DNA of 64,000 nt from Aureobasidium sp. EXF-3400 (lineage: Eukaryota > Ascomycota > Dothideomycetes > Dothideales > Saccotheciaceae). Shown here one piece after another: positions 1 to 11,640 of this stretch (positions within the stretch are counted from its first letter, which is position 1; the number at the start of each line of letters is the position of its first letter). The DNA is taken from NCBI GenBank assembly GCA_024195585.1, contig SWBL01000123.1, positions 1 to 64,000 of the forward strand, read 5' to 3'. A program made the translations under genes and the position numbers. The notes under the pieces are model-generated. The model saw nothing but the letters and a program-made list of their open reading frames with translations. It was not told where the DNA came from and ran no database searches.

Positions 1-855
<855 letters not shown>

Positions 856-1474
856 GATTGCTTGGATTGACAGATACAACTAAAGAGTTACAATGAAGGA
901 AAGAAGTCAAAAGAATGGGGAGGGACAGAAGAGGTAGGAGCCGGGGAAAAGGTGCGAGACCGGAGAGGGATACATGACGACTTTATATTTACACACGCAC
1001 CCTACGCATGCGCAAACAAGGCTTTTGGTTGAGTAGCAACGATCCGAATCTCAATGCTCGATTATCCCACGAAAATTCGTCTCCACCCCTCCTCTAGCAT
1101 GCCCCTCAGGAACCGCTAACTGCCTTGGCGATCGTACGTCAGCGGGTGATGTTGCAGCGTTTCAAAACCACCCCGGCCAGCAAAACAATATTAATCAATT
1201 CTTTGTTTCCGATGCAGAATTTCATTATCATGCTATTAAATTCGGAACTTTTCTGAGACAGCTACCTGAAGTGCTTCTGCACAGTTGTGTAGTTGTGTGA
1301 CTATCAAAGACGTGGGTCATCATGTGTCCAACCTTCCAATGCTGAGGTATCGATTTTCCCATCCAATGCGTAAAAGAACAAACTCCACCATGCCCTATAG
1401 TGATCCGACCAACGCCGATGCTAAATTCGCAGAAAGATGTAACAAAGACAAAAAGAAAGACAAGTGAACAGCAC
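856..1474. other. intergenic region, MET3 promoter
   Basis: About 620 bases between the start of MET3 and the stop of MET16, both on the minus strand. It holds the MET3 promoter and the MET16 terminator. I looked for exact CYS3/MetR palindromes (ATGRYRYCAT) here and found none. Short open frames in it resemble no family I know. Confidence 0.6.
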
Positions 1475-2420
1475 TCAAACGGCTTGCTCAAGGTTCAGCC
1501 CCGACTTGATAGCCTGGCTGAGCTCATCTTGACGCTTCTGCTCTTGCTCTTGCAGGAACATAGCGTAGCGACTCTTCTTGTTGTGGATGCCGCACTCTGT
1601 CTTGGCACGGCCCTTCCAGCGACCGGCTCTCTCGTCCTCACCCTCCTTGACGGGCTGGGTCGAGTGCCAGTCGCCGATCGAGCGGTAGCCTTTGGCCATC
1701 AGGGCATTGACAGGAACGTTGTTCTCCTTGATGTAGTCGTTGACTTGTTGGAAAGACCAGTTTGCCAGAGGGTTAATCTTGATCATGCCTGCATCATCAA
1801 GCTCGACGATATCGAGATCTCCACGCTTGCCTCCTTGGCTGCGGCGACGACCAGTAATAACAGCAGCGACGCCCAATTCGGCATAGGAACGCTGGGCAGG
1901 CTCGACCTTGGCGACGTAGTCGTAGAGTTCCTCGTTGGTTTCCCAAAGCTTCTCGCCGTGCTTGCGGTTGAAGTCCTCGACATTCTCACATCCCTCAGGC
2001 TTATAGGTGTGGATGGTGAGGCTAGGATATCTATCTTTGACAGCCTGTACAAGCTCGTAGGTTTCCTTGAATGCATGTAGAGTATCCAGGTAAATAAGGT
2101 CAATGTTGGGCTTGATAGGGCTGTCAAGCTTTGACACCATGTCGTTGATTGCGAGTCCAGTAAGTCCAAAAGCAGTTGTCTGGAAGAGATGGGGCAGGGT
2201 CATGATGCACCATTTCAGGATTTCTAGAATCAATGTTAGAAAACAAGTCCTTGCCCGGTATAAACCACATGTGCTTACCTTGAGGTTCGAGGTTTTGCAA
2301 TTGCTGGTTGATGAACTTTAGGTGAGGACGAGAGAAGTAGACCTCGGGGAGGCTAGCACTCGAGCTACCACTGGCATAGCCAGACTCCGCATCGTGGTCA
2401 GAAGAGTATGAACGAGGCAT
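1475..2420 (-). CDS. MET16: phosphoadenosine phosphosulfate (PAPS) reductase
   Basis: Reduces PAPS to sulfite with thioredoxin as electron donor. Two exons: 2420-2279, an intron 2278-2224, then 2223-1475, giving 296 residues. The splice joins NLEPQ to EILKWC as in fungal homologues. Visible motifs are TTAFGLTGL (PAPS/P-loop-like region), LIYLDTLHAF, TGRRRSQGG and, near the C-terminus, the redox motif ECGIHNKK with the catalytic cysteine. The length fits the family. It lies in the same orientation as ATP sulfurylase. An ATGGCGCCAT palindrome about 1 kb upstream (3431-3440) is a candidate site for the sulfur regulator CYS3/MetR. Confidence 0.95.
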
Positions 2421-3805
2421 TGTGGTGTGTATTGCTGTGTCGTTTTCTTTGTTCTGCTCGTAAACAGTGGTGCAGATGTAACTTTTGTACGAACGGCTGC
2501 AAAATCACGCCTGGATTGAATTTGTATGACAAAGTGGATTGAGAGAAGAGAGAAAAGAGAATGCCAGAATTGATATTACTTGCGAGAGCCGGTCACGGCA
2601 CCTGGATTCATCGCTTTGAAATCACCATAGAAAAACTTACTGACGTGCTCTTTCTCAGCGATGTCGTGCTCAAGGCTAATCGCTTTCTGGCTTAGCACAG
2701 CCATGACAACATAGCGGTCCAGACTCCAGACCTCATATCCGGGTGGAGAACGATAAAGAACGTAACGCGGGAGTGTGGCTGACGTCCCAGACTATGAAGC
2801 AGAGTTGTGGGAAGAGAAGTTGTGCGGATTGCCACCGAAACATGCAAGGAAAACTGCCGCTTAGCCTGATGAATGCAAAGCACACGTTCTCTGCTGATAT
2901 CGCTACGTTCTCTAGCCATTATCCCGGATGATCCCATATCGTGTGCCGAACGTTCAGAAATCGCCATGTTGACAATCCTCGTGCATTCGGCATTGGTTCA
3001 CCATCCATGGTATAAATCTCGTCATCGTTTTGGCATCCGGGTGGTTGAAGTTTCCAGTCTCCAGAATATGTTTGCGGCTCTATTACGCACCCCACAAGCA
3101 TATAACCTTGTTTTGCTTGATCATCTTGGTGCTTATTTCTAGAAGCGCATTGAAGAAATGCGTGAGAAGGCGCTGAGTCTTGAACGTGTCGAATGTGAAT
3201 GGTGGCTGGAAAAAAAAATCGTTCTCAACCGAGCGTGCCTTTGCCCCTGGACCTCTTCCCGACTTCTCCGTTGCATTTGATCTAATTCCGCGGAGAGCAA
3301 ATCGTATCAAAACCGGCACACATCGATGATGTGACCAGAGGCTGCTGCTTGGGGGTACGCAAGAGATGTTCGTGGATCGTGACAGCAAAATACCCTACGA
3401 GTGGTGTATTTTGCTTTTCATATTCGCAAGATGGCGCCATATGATCGATGAAAGGCGACAATGCGGAGGAGCGCCAAGCATAAACAGTTCAAGTTCACGT
3501 GCCGTGCTTTGTTTTATGATCGCGACATTGCTGCGAGCATTGATCATTTGTCCGAGCCAACAACGAGTGATGTTCCTCACACCCTCGGTACCATCGTAAG
3601 AGCCTTCAGTTGGAGTATTATACTATACAATTACGTTGGCATCAACCACAGAGTGTGATATCAGCGCACTACTTTGAATAAAGACATGATGCATCCAGGC
3701 TCTTGAGGAACAAGAGAGATGTAAAAGACGAAATATTACATGAATTGGACAAGTACAATGTGCAAGATGCGAAAAGGAAAGTCTTTTAACTTGGGCAGTC
3801 ATATC
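2421..3805. other. intergenic region upstream of MET16
   Basis: A 1.4 kb gap between the MET16 start and the end of the EGF-like membrane protein gene. I see no coding sequence I can support. It contains the CYS3-type palindrome at 3431-3440. Near 2699 there is also a one-mismatch version (ATGACAACAT). Confidence 0.55.
3431..3440. promoter_or_regulatory. CYS3/MetR-type palindrome ATGGCGCCAT
   Basis: An exact 10-base palindrome that fits the ATGRYRYCAT consensus of the fungal bZIP sulfur regulator CYS3 (MetR in Aspergillus). I noticed it only once in the window. It lies about 1 kb upstream of MET16, in a gap where MET16 is the only gene with its start facing. The assignment is inference, because the distance is long for a fungal promoter. 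Confidence 0.4.
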
Positions 3806-6211
3806 CTAGCCACCAATCACCGTGCCGTTAGCGAAGGTGACAGAGTGGTTCTGGAGATTTGCACTGATATCAGCACCAAGATCAATACTCGAAGCATTAA
3901 TCTGTTGTCCGGTGCTTGTGGTTCCAGAGGTGAAGTAGTTTTGGAGATTCTCCTGAGCAGCAATCGCATTGTTCAGTTGGCCAGACTGCTGGAAGACGAA
4001 GAGTACGGCAATTCGAGCAAAGTCAAGTGTTGTCGAGTCCGACAATGTAGATGAAGAGGGCGACATGGATGGTGTAGTAGTATCGAAGCTCGCCGAGGCC
4101 GACGAGGATAGTGAATCGCTTGGTGATCCGCTTGCAAAGACAATACCATTACTGGTGACTGCAGCTCCAGCAACGGATGTAGAATCTGCACGTCTCGCCG
4201 GCACTTTAGTCGGGGAAGGCTGAATCTCAGAGACGCCCTCTGGAATAGAGCGAGCAGAGAGACCATTAAAGGTGACCAATGCATTCTCGGAAGTACATGT
4301 GAGTTTTGATGAAGCGAACAACCCCAGAATGTTGGTAGCGTTAAGTGGGATGCTGAAATTGGTTGCCGAGCCAGTCAAAAGGCGTGGAATAGAATCTCCA
4401 AGTGTGACGTTGTTCATTTTGTCAACAGTCGTGGTGGTGCAAGATGCACTTGATGGTTGGGTACATTCAGAGCCTGCAAACCCATTGACGCACAAACAGC
4501 TGCAGCTACCGTCACTACCTAAGATGTTGATGCCACCATTTTTGCAGTCTAGTGATCTTTGGCATGTGGCAAGCGCGGAGGCTGAGGCACTGCTCGAAGC
4601 ACCCTTTTGTTGAGGAATGACGACGAGAACTATAGGGATGATGACAGCAGCAGCAATAAGAACGATTATGAGCAGAAGGAGCGTAAAGAACAGCCACAAA
4701 GGCATACCGCAGCATCTCCTACGTGGCTCTGTTTCCTCACCAAGATCACTGGCCGAAGGAAGAGCGCTGTGCTGCAGATTCGAAGACCATGGCATTGCTC
4801 TAGAGCTCCTCGACCCGCCTTTGGAACCTCTGGATCCTGTGGGAGTAGCGAGTCCTGGTGGGGGAAACGAAGCAAGGATGTCCGAAAGGGAACCAGATCT
4901 CCTATTGTCCGAAGCATGTGCTTGTGGTGCATCATCATCGAAGAAGTTGAGACCCAGTCTGCTCGCAGTCCGGCCACGGTCGAGGTTTGACGCGACTTTA
5001 GTAGCTCTACGAATGAGATCTGGAAGACTGGTAAGACTGCCGCGGGCTTCTGCCTCTCGAACGGCATCCACGTTAAGCCTTGGTGGCCGCTTGGCGCCTA
5101 CTCTCTCAGCGAGTGTCTGTTTTCCCAAGTCGTGAGCAGCACTCTTTTCAGACATTTCGAAGGCGGACACGGAAGAGTTCCCCTTGATAGATTTCTCAGT
5201 TCCAAGTATCATTGTGTCTTTGCCGAGGATATCGGAACTGCTCGTCCGTGTAGACAACTGTGGGAAAGACCTTTCAGAGCGTTCCTCAGGTGACATGTCG
5301 ACCATCGGATAGCTCATGTCCTGTGCCAGGCGTTCGACATCCTCCACATTTCCGCCACGGCGAGGATGATCCAAGGGTCGAGTCTGGCTATCTGGTCGTA
5401 GATCACCGTTCTTTATCGTGGTCAAGACTGGTGTCGACTTACGACCAATGCTAGCCTGACGGACAGGAATGGGGCGCATTATCTGCTCAGGCTCACTGTC
5501 AGAATCTTCAAACTGGTCCCGGAATGGAGACTCCTTGTCTTGACGCATGTCGTGCTGATCAGCAAGGTGCTTTGAGATGCCAATAGGGATTGCATTACTG
5601 GACGCGAAAGAACTCTTCGAGTCGTGCAATCCTCGTTGACTGTCTGTCTCTTCCAGGATAGGCGCGACGTAGTTTGTTTGTGGGTAGTACGATGCTGGAC
5701 CTTTGCGCGCCGAAGGAGGAGGGCCTAGTGGAGGGCGGCGATTAGGCTGATAAGATGGCCGGGCGACTTGTTGAGGAACCTGTGGAGCTTGAGGAATCGG
5801 AAAATCAGGGAGTGAGTAGATGGAGGATCCGGAGGAATCGCGTTGAGTACCCGCAAAAGGACGAGGCATATCCAGAGATGGATAAGTGGGCAAAACTTCA
5901 TCGGTCCACGAGCTTGTAGGCTCTTGGTGAGCGTATCGTGTGACTGGAGGGCCTGAGTCTTGACGGTATTGGGGTATAGTGCGAGTGGCTGGCGGATCTC
6001 TGTTGGCAGCTGGTCGCGGTCGACCCAACACAATAGGCACCTGATCTGGTCGAAGCGGTCTGCTGGGTTGCGGTCTTTGTGAAGGATGCAGAGAGGGGTT
6101 GGGCGCGCCAGGCCTTGCGTCTCCACTGCTTCGCGAAGACTGATGGTGTGGACGCTGTGGTTGATGTCTATCGCCAAGAGAAGGTACTCGACCATCCCGT
6201 TGGTAAAACAT
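3806..6211 (-). CDS. single-pass membrane protein with EGF-like extracellular segment
   Basis: An 801-residue protein in one open frame. Residues 1 to about 500 are disordered, rich in Pro, Ser, Arg and Gln, and probably cytosolic. A basic-cysteine motif (RRRCCGMPLW) leads into one long hydrophobic segment at about 505-532. About 264 residues follow, with an EGF-like cysteine pattern (CKNGG...CSCLCVNGFAGSEC), a Ser/Thr-rich stalk and several NxS/T sites, so this part is probably extracellular and glycosylated. There is no N-terminal signal peptide; the internal segment must act as signal anchor. Proteins of this layout are common in filamentous ascomycetes and are usually uncharacterised. I infer a surface sensor or wall-contact role only from topology. 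The start is the first Met of the frame; an intron just upstream is possible. Confidence 0.8.
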   Translation of the reverse strand: MFYQRDGRVPSLGDRHQPQRPHHQSSRSSGDARPGAPNPSLHPSQRPQPSRPLRPDQVPIVLGRPRPAANRDPPATRTIPQYRQDSGPPVTRYAHQEPTSSWTDEVLPTYPSLDMPRPFAGTQRDSSGSSIYSLPDFPIPQAPQVPQQVARPSYQPNRRPPLGPPPSARKGPASYYPQTNYVAPILEETDSQRGLHDSKSSFASSNAIPIGISKHLADQHDMRQDKESPFRDQFEDSDSEPEQIMRPIPVRQASIGRKSTPVLTTIKNGDLRPDSQTRPLDHPRRGGNVEDVERLAQDMSYPMVDMSPEERSERSFPQLSTRTSSSDILGKDTMILGTEKSIKGNSSVSAFEMSEKSAAHDLGKQTLAERVGAKRPPRLNVDAVREAEARGSLTSLPDLIRRATKVASNLDRGRTASRLGLNFFDDDAPQAHASDNRRSGSLSDILASFPPPGLATPTGSRGSKGGSRSSRAMPWSSNLQHSALPSASDLGEETEPRRRCCGMPLWLFFTLLLLIIVLIAAAVIIPIVLVVIPQQKGASSSASASALATCQRSLDCKNGGINILGSDGSCSCLCVNGFAGSECTQPSSASCTTTTVDKMNNVTLGDSIPRLLTGSATNFSIPLNATNILGLFASSKLTCTSENALVTFNGLSARSIPEGVSEIQPSPTKVPARRADSTSVAGAAVTSNGIVFASGSPSDSLSSSASASFDTTTPSMSPSSSTLSDSTTLDFARIAVLFVFQQSGQLNNAIAAQENLQNYFTSGTTSTGQQINASSIDLGADISANLQNHSVTFANGTVIGG

Positions 6212-7472
6212 TTCTGTATTTTCTACAGTGCTTGAAAACAGTGATAGATGGGTAAACCTGGAGCCAAGTTCGAGAAGAGACTAGAGGAGAAGACCGGCTC
6301 TCCAAAATGATCGTGCTGTCAGTATAGAAGTGCAGCCAGGTCGAGACAAGCGAATGTGGTGATGTGTTGAAATGAGCGTGATCGGTCCAGATCGATTATG
6401 CTGTTTTGTAGGACCCAGGCATATGAGCAGATATATGAGAATTGAAGACAGCGCAGCCTCTAGCAAGAGCACTGTCGTTGCGAAGCGTATACGAGTACTC
6501 GAGTATTCGTACTTGAGCCAAAGGCTGTCGAAGGACAGAAAACAAAACAGTGAATAACAAGTCGCGACCAGCGTCCAATTGACAAAGCAGCGATCTACGC
6601 GACCTTGGACGAAGCAACACCAAAAGAGAAACAGAAGGGATCAGGAAGACTGCCAGACAAAATTTCATGCAGCATGTCTGCTGCAGGAGACGCTTAGCTT
6701 AAGCCTTAGCGAGGCATGGGATAATCGTTGGTAGCGCGCCGTTGCTCGGGCCATCGTGAAACACTGCTGGTTGACCTCTGATTCGTCGATTGCTCTTGAC
6801 ACTTTATTTGGTCTTGAACGCGAGGTCAATTCAGCAGCTCCTCCAGTGTCCTATACCTATCTGTGGCCACTCATATCGAGTCGCCTCAGCCTTTGTTGTA
6901 CTCTGTCCTCTCCGTATACAAGTTGACGACAAACGCGATGTGTTGTTTGTTTGTGGGCGGGAGTTGTTTGCCGGCATGCTGAAACCAAGATTCGAAACGA
7001 GCCTCGCCCTTTCCTGGGGAAGGTCAATTTCCGCTCTTGGGGATCGACGTCCCTGCCATGTACTATTGACGCAAAATGATACTATATTATCCATTCTCCA
7101 CTATAGCACTTTGCTGTCGGGCTCAATGCAAATGTCGTTCCCTCGCATGAAAGTTGCTCCTGTTGGTGCTTGCTTCGAGCGTCGAGTCGCATACTCCTAT
7201 ACATGAGGTAGCTTGAGATTTTTACATACTGATGCTTTGCATGGCAGCTCGAGCCACCTCACGACCGTATGAGGATGGATGTTCGACTCGTCGCGTTCTG
7301 GATTAGGCCAGTTGTTTGCACCAGCCTAGTAGAAACCACCCTTCATTGTTTCGTACTGAACCTTTAAAGCCACACCGTGTCTGGCCATCGATAAAATGGC
7401 CAACGCTCTAGCTCACAATGTTCTCAAGACTATCCTACATTTGGGGTAGCAGCAGGTCATAGTTATCGGCAT
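6212..7472. other. intergenic region
   Basis: About 1.26 kb between the start of the EGF-like membrane protein gene and the stop of SER2. A plus-strand frame at 6790-7206 (138 codons) resembles nothing I know. A TACTCGAGTA palindrome lies at 6496-6505. No RNA gene is visible. Confidence 0.5.
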
Positions 7473-8660
7473 TCAGACAAGCTTCTTGAGCACGTACTGA
7501 CCGCCCTCCAGCACCATCTCCTGGCGCAGAACCTCAGTCACCTCCTCCACAGTATAGCCAAGAATGTAAGCAACGTCCAACAGACCGTCGGCGTTGATTT
7601 TGGTGGGAGCTTGCAGTTGGACCTTTGGCTTTGCGTTGAAAGCAATTCCAAGACCGGCTTGATGCATCATCAGCAGATCGTTGCTGCCATCGCCAACAGC
7701 GATCACATTTTCCAGGGGAATGCCCTCCTTCTCGGCGATAGACGAGAGCAGTTCACGTTTCTTTTCGGCGTGGATGATAGGCATACCCTCTACCAGCTCG
7801 CCTGTCAAATGACCATCCATCTCGACCAGATGGTTGGCATAGCAGTAGTCCAAGCCCAATTCTTGTCGCACCCATTCAGCCAAGGGCGTGAAGCCACCAC
7901 TCAAAACAGCAGTCTTCCAGCCGAGTTTGCGAAGCACGCGTATCAACTCACGAGCTCCTGGAGTGAATGAGATGATACCAGCGCGGAGATGCTGCCAGAT
8001 AGAGACAGGTACACCGGCAAGATGACCGACACGAGCGCGTAAAGATGCCTCGAAGTCAGTGTACGGGGCCTCTCCACGCATAGCTGCCTCGGTGATGGCA
8101 GAGACTTGAGCATAACGGCCCACGGCGCGAGCCAGTTCATCAATGACTTCTTGCTGGATTAAAGTACTGTCCATGTCGAACACAGCAAGGCCCGGTGTTC
8201 TGTGAGCCACGTACAAGGCTTGAGGTTGCAACACAATCTCAATGTTGTGACGTTGGCATAGGCTGACGATCGAAGCAGTTCTGGTGATTGCGGAGCATTC
8301 CAAGAGGGTGGGTGATGGATTCTTCTGAGGTAGTGGGATGGCTATCTCCAATACTCGGCAGCCTTGACCATCTTCAGGACCATCCAAGAACCGGCGAGGC
8401 GTCGAGAGTGAACGTCTGATTGAAAGCTCTTCTTGCAGCGTGTAGGTGACAAAGGCTGCAACATTCTTCCACTGCTCAGCGTCCAAGGAGCCCTGTCTCA
8501 GGAACACAAGTGCAACGACCTGGTTTTTGCGTGCATCTGATCGTTCACGCTTGACTCTGGGCTTAGGCTGTTGTTCAGTAGCGGGTTCCTGAGGATCCGC
8601 AGCGAATGAGAACGTCTCGTAATTCACCGACATGTTGACACAGATAGGTTCCCCAACCAA
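7473..8660 (-). CDS. SER2: phosphoserine phosphatase
   Basis: Hydrolyses phosphoserine to serine, the last step of the phosphorylated serine pathway; a cytosolic HAD-superfamily enzyme. One intronless frame of 395 residues. HAD motif I is DMDST (catalytic Asp pair), motif II is SGGF with the preceding VL, and motif III/IV is the Lys-containing helix (AEKKREL) followed by GDGSNDLLM. The cap segment AVGRYAQVSAITEAAMRGE is typical of SerB. The N-terminal 130 residues form the extension found in fungal and bacterial SerB proteins. The first Met is at 8660-8658. Met10 (MSVNYETF, 8633) is an alternative start and begins at the segment that looks conserved. Confidence 0.95.
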   Translation of the reverse strand: MVGEPICVNMSVNYETFSFAADPQEPATEQQPKPRVKRERSDARKNQVVALVFLRQGSLDAEQWKNVAAFVTYTLQEELSIRRSLSTPRRFLDGPEDGQGCRVLEIAIPLPQKNPSPTLLECSAITRTASIVSLCQRHNIEIVLQPQALYVAHRTPGLAVFDMDSTLIQQEVIDELARAVGRYAQVSAITEAAMRGEAPYTDFEASLRARVGHLAGVPVSIWQHLRAGIISFTPGARELIRVLRKLGWKTAVLSGGFTPLAEWVRQELGLDYCYANHLVEMDGHLTGELVEGMPIIHAEKKRELLSSIAEKEGIPLENVIAVGDGSNDLLMMHQAGLGIAFNAKPKVQLQAPTKINADGLLDVAYILGYTVEEVTEVLRQEMVLEGGQYVLKKLV

Positions 8661-9797
8661 CGCTCAAGGAAAAAGTGCAGCAACCGTCGTGGAGCTTTAA
8701 AGAAATACAAACGTGCCAAGCTTGGCCGAAGCCGGAGTTTCTGCCAACCAGATATTCGTGAATACTCTGTGCAATACATCACATTTATCTCCTTTTACAA
8801 TAAAGCTAGCGGAACTCGGCTGCGACATTATGATAATGTCCAGATGGAGGTGATGTCTAGTGACCAGATGTGAGTAGCTCTCTGGAAAAAAGTCACTTCG
8901 ATTCGCGCATATTTTATGCAAGGTTTATGATTGCAATACGGTCACGGGACCATTCGAGCTAGCCTAGAGAGGGTATGCGTGTGCAGCTCTCGTAGCTGTA
9001 GCTCTAAGAGCATTATATCTTCTTTGGTGACCGAAATCAAAATTCGAATTGGCAACGAATCTGTCTCTACACCAATGTGATGATACCTGGGAGCGTCTCC
9101 TAATTTATATCACACGCGAAAGATAACAAAATGTGAGAAGGCTCGATTAAGAAATATTTGATGATCGAGACATGAGAAAGACGAATCTGAAATGACATTC
9201 ATTATAGACCGCCGTCAGTACTAGAAAAGGCATGATAGAACATCAGGATCATGGCGAAGGATACGTCTCATGTTATAGCTAGGTATCAGACGTGCTCGCT
9301 GATAGGTGATTGTTGCCATACTTGATGACTTGTTTACAGACAGAACAAGTCAAACTTGGATGGTTCACCATCGAAGAAGCAAGTACGAGGAATCTGGCAT
9401 GGCTCTATTCGTGCAAGACCTTCGACGATGGGGCAATGATGAATGGACATCTCCACCCACGAGACGAATCTGTCCTGAGGATTCTTGGATGTGGAACGGG
9501 CGCTGAATCTATGCGGAGACAAACATGACGAGAAAGCTCGGCCCGTCCACGAGCCTTCTTATCTCAAATAGCAAGAACGTGTACACACTTTTCCGAGATG
9601 ACAGGCTCTGGGCTTCGAGAATCAAAGCCTTGTCAGCCCATGAGGCTCAAGAGGGAGGCTAATGAGAACGTGATGCAATCTGCCCATCAAGGTAAGAAGG
9701 TAGCCATCAAGGTAGCTTCATCAAGGTGTTTTGATGGCACGCGATAAATGGTAAGACCGCTCCATGCACTCTCAAGCGTCAGTCACAGCAATTCACA
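8661..9797. other. divergent intergenic region, SER2 and flavoprotein promoters
   Basis: About 1.1 kb between two divergently transcribed genes, so it carries both promoters. Its end nearest the flavoprotein start has three copies of CATCAAGGT (9685-9727). No coding sequence is recognised. Confidence 0.5.
9685..9727 (+). repeat. three direct copies of CATCAAGGT
   Basis: The nonamer CATCAAGGT occurs at 9685-9693, 9705-9713 and 9719-9727, about 70-115 bases before the flavoprotein start codon. The 20- and 14-base spacing suggests a small operator array or a local duplication. I know no regulator with this site. Confidence 0.5.
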
Positions 9798-11499
9798 ATG
9801 GCTCAATGCTCTATTCTTCATGACGTGCTCATCATTGGAGCGGGACCATGTAGTTTAGCAGTTGCAGCACGCTTATGTGAGACAACGCCTTCGGCAATCT
9901 TCTCAGATACTGAGCATCATCGTTACCACTGGATCAAGAAGCACGGAGACCGCGCTTCCATCAAAGACAGACGGACTGGCCAGACAAAAACACCCAAGGA
10001 TCCAAGAGAGTGCCGTAATTACTCCACTCTTGTATTGGATGGCACCGACAAGGATTGGATGTCACGATGGAACCATCTGTTCAAGACGTTCGAGATCTCA
10101 CACCTGAGAAGTCCGATGTTTTTTCATCCAGATCCGCAGGATCGAGACGGCTTGTTGTCTTTCACATATGAGCACGGGAGAGACAAGGAACTGGTTGAGA
10201 TTCCAGAATGCGTGGGTAAAGAGATCAGCAAGCACAAGAAGAAACAAAGACTCAAGTGTAAGACTCATGGGTGAGTAGCAGCAGTCGAATTATGCACTGG
10301 ACACATCACTGATCGTGCCTCTAGCGCCAGACCTCCAGTCACAATTGACGAGCGTGACCGCAAAGACTATTTCACACCCTCCTGCTCGCTCTTTCATGAT
10401 TATTGCGAGTGTGTAATTGACCGGTATGGGCTCAGGAGTGACCTTATACACCAGGAGCGCGTCGAAGATATCGACTTCGGTTTTGTGCCAGGGATCTCCG
10501 AGACCAAGCAAATCTTCACGGTACATTCTGACCAAGATGTGCATTACGCTCGGGTTGTTGTGCTTGCGGTTGGGCCAGGAAACCCACCTTCCATTCCTGC
10601 TGGGCTTGGGCAGACAGGACAAGGATGTTGTCATGCCATGCAGATTCGAGAGTTCCCAGATCATTCAGTGACAACGAAGTTGCACCAGAAGAAAGATGTG
10701 AACATCGTGGTCGTGGGTGGTGGCTTGACTTCTGCTCAGTTGACCGTCATGGCGAGCAAGCATGGAGCAAGGAAGGTATTTCATCTGGTCAGGGGTCGAT
10801 TGAGAGTCAAACCTTTCGACGTAGACTTGGACTGGATGGGAAAATTCCGTAATTTCGAGGAAGCATCTTTCTGGTCGGCAGACACTGATGAAGGTAAGAA
10901 ACAGATCCGCATTCGAGCCACAGGAACCTTGCTGACGGTTTTCAGAACGGCTCGAAAAGATCAAGGAAGCACGTGGAGGAGGCTCCATTACTCCCAGGTA
11001 CCACAAACTGCTCAAGCAATATATAGCTGCCGGCAAGGTTGCCATGCATACAGAAACGACCATCACGTCATCAAGCTTCTCCAACGGATCATGGATACTT
11101 ACAACAAGTCCGCCTATCGAACTCCCAAGCATCGATTATATCTATTTCGCCACGGGCATTGCCAGTGACTTTAGAAGCCTGCCCTTCCTACAGACCATCA
11201 ATCACAAGTTTCCCATTGACTCATATGGTGGACTTCCTGCCTTGACGGATGATTTGATGTGGAAGGAGAACGTCCCACTTTTTGTGACAGGACGACTTGC
11301 AGCATTGCGTCTAGGTCCAGGAGCGGGCAATCTTGCTGGTGCTCGCAGTGGCGCTGAGAGGATCGCGTGGGCTATCGAGGACATCTTGCCGAAGGAGGAT
11401 GGTCAAACAGAAGATGAAGAAGAAGATGAGATGACATACAACTTCAAAACCGGTACAGGAAGTCAATTCTGTAGTTTGGACAGCGAAGCATGTATTTAG
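9798..11499 (+). CDS. SidA-like FAD/NADPH-dependent monooxygenase
   Basis: Three exons (9798-10270, 10325-10893, 10946-11499) encode about 531 residues. The N-terminus has an FAD Rossmann motif (DVLIIGAGPCSLAVAARL). The middle has an NADPH motif (NIVVVGGGLTSAQLTV), and later the ATG motif of N-hydroxylating monooxygenases (YIYFATGIA). The end carries a second FAD contact region (RLGPGAGNLAGARSGAERI). This order fits the L-ornithine/lysine N-hydroxylase (SidA/IucD) superfamily and related fungal flavoproteins. The substrate cannot be read from sequence, and several SidA residues outside these motifs look different, so siderophore synthesis is only one possibility. The gene is convergent with an MFS exporter 140 bases away, which suggests a metabolite made and exported. 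The C-terminus is acidic. Confidence 0.8.
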
Positions 11500-11640
11500 T
11501 ACTGTACCATTCAATGTCCACTATGGCACGCCTTTGTATATGTTGTAGAATGCATAACATATAATGACTCTCACAGATGCACGGACAAGCAGCAAGCATG
11601 CAGATTGAACAGTCTTATGTATACCAACCTTGTCATTGTC

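Noticed and set aside
6790..7206. 138-codon plus-strand frame in a gap
   Set aside because: No recognisable motif, no splice-supported extension and no codon bias like its neighbours.
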